Shown here: one piece after another, positions 63,589 to 64,000 of the stretch | Layout: every line of letters begins with the position of its first letter | Position numbering within the stretch: position 1 is the stretch's first letter | NCBI GenBank assembly: GCA_964404445.1 | Contig: CAYOJW010000005.1 | Coordinates: forward strand, 62,001-126,000 | Source of the DNA: UBA2336 sp964404445 | GTDB lineage: Bacteria; Bacteroidota; Bacteroidia; Cytophagales; Cyclobacteriaceae | DNA length: 64,000 nt | Direction of reading: 5' to 3' | Program-made: the position numbers and the translations under genes | Notes under the pieces: generated by a model | Told to the model about the DNA's origin: nothing | Seen by the model: only the letters and a program-made list of their open reading frames with translations | Databases searched by the model: none

Positions 63589-63646
63589 ATTCAATTGGTT
63601 GTAACAGGTGCGTATTTGTTCAGCAAACCTGTGTAGTTATAAATGC

Positions 63647-63672
63647 AAAAAGGGAACCCTGATGAGGTTCCC
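63647..63672 (-). terminator. hairpin between rpsO and pnp
   Basis: AGGGAACC pairs with GGTTCCCT around a 6-base loop, followed on the minus strand by TTTTTGC. It can act as the rpsO terminator. In E. coli the same spot has an RNase III and terminator structure that controls pnp; whether that holds here is open. Confidence 0.7.
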
Positions 63673-63690
63673 TGCTATGATCAGTTTTAA

Positions 63691-63966
63691 TTACTTTCTC
63701 AGGTTTAAATCGGCCAGAACCGCTCTATACCTCTCAATATCCGTGTTTTGTAAGTAGTTCAGCAATCTTTTACGCTTACCTACTAAATTTAAAAGACCGG
63801 TTTGGGTACCGAAGTCTTTCTTGTTGTCTTTCAGGTGCTCGGTTAAATGGTTGATGCGGGTCGTGAACAACGCAATCTGCGATTCAGGCGAACCTGTATC
63901 GATGTCAGATTTTTTGGCACCGTGCTTCTTAAACAACGCTTTCTTTGATTCTACTGTTAGTTGCAT
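63691..63966 (-). CDS. rpsO: 30S ribosomal protein S15
   Basis: 91 residues. Conserved blocks: KKHGAKKSDIDTGSPESQIALFTTRINHLTEHLK and GLLNLVGKRKRLLNYLQNTD, then YRAVLADLNLRK. It binds 16S rRNA in the central domain. Upstream region continues outside the window. Confidence 0.97.
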   Translation of the reverse strand: MQLTVESKKALFKKHGAKKSDIDTGSPESQIALFTTRINHLTEHLKDNKKDFGTQTGLLNLVGKRKRLLNYLQNTDIERYRAVLADLNLRK

Positions 63967-64000
63967 CTCTAAAAAATGTTTTTCCTCTTATTTCAGCGCG

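Overview
The window is chromosomal DNA of a Bacteroidota bacterium, most likely in the Cytophagales. The signs are a SusC/SusD pair, many signal peptides and lipoproteins, a short primary sigma factor without region 1.1, BshB1 (bacillithiol synthesis), DUF2911, DUF349 and TPR-caspase proteins, weak Shine-Dalgarno sequences, and promoters of the Bacteroidota form TTTG-N19-TAnnTTTG. I could not assign a genus.

Layout. 1-16.3 kb is ordinary chromosome: a Dps edge fragment, a TPR-caspase protein, an outer-membrane barrel, a TetR regulator, gamma-glutamyltransferase, an OmpA/PD40 protein, 3-methyladenine glycosylase, DUF2911, a TPR histidine kinase, an M16 peptidase and a sodium:solute symporter. 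16.4-17.5 kb is a small AT-rich patch holding a DUF4279 protein, a MITE-like element and an orphan secreted protein. 17.6-54.9 kb is a large glucuronoxylan utilisation locus. 55-64 kb is housekeeping: tRNA-Thr with a broken partial copy beside it, DUF349, YqgE, pdxH, bshB1, trxB, the primary sigma factor, pnp and rpsO.

How the xylan locus should work (inference from families). SusC/SusD and a TIG/CBM surface lipoprotein bind and import xylan fragments. GH30 and GH10 xylanases cut the backbone. GH115 and GH67 alpha-glucuronidases remove (methyl)glucuronate from long and short chains, an SGNH acetylesterase removes acetyl groups, two GH43 enzymes and a GH3 enzyme finish the oligomers, and GH105 suggests unsaturated uronides are also handled. 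A GPH-type and an SSS-type transporter carry sugars inward. Xylose enters metabolism through xylA-xylB. A second group (pentonate-type IlvD dehydratase, FAH-family enzyme, GntP permease, possibly the SDR) looks like a non-phosphorylative sugar-acid branch. A LacI-family regulator sits at the far end. The same 20-bp palindrome lies in both divergent control regions, 28 kb apart in opposite orientation, and ties the locus into one regulon.

The locus also carries clear marks of insertions: a RAYT transposase between two REP double-hairpin units; a DinB/membrane-protein cassette bounded by an exact 19-bp direct repeat that includes the start of the dehydratase gene; a duplicated GH43 3' end separated by two TATACCC-N4-GGGTATA palindromes; and a long imperfect palindrome between xylA and its downstream symporter.
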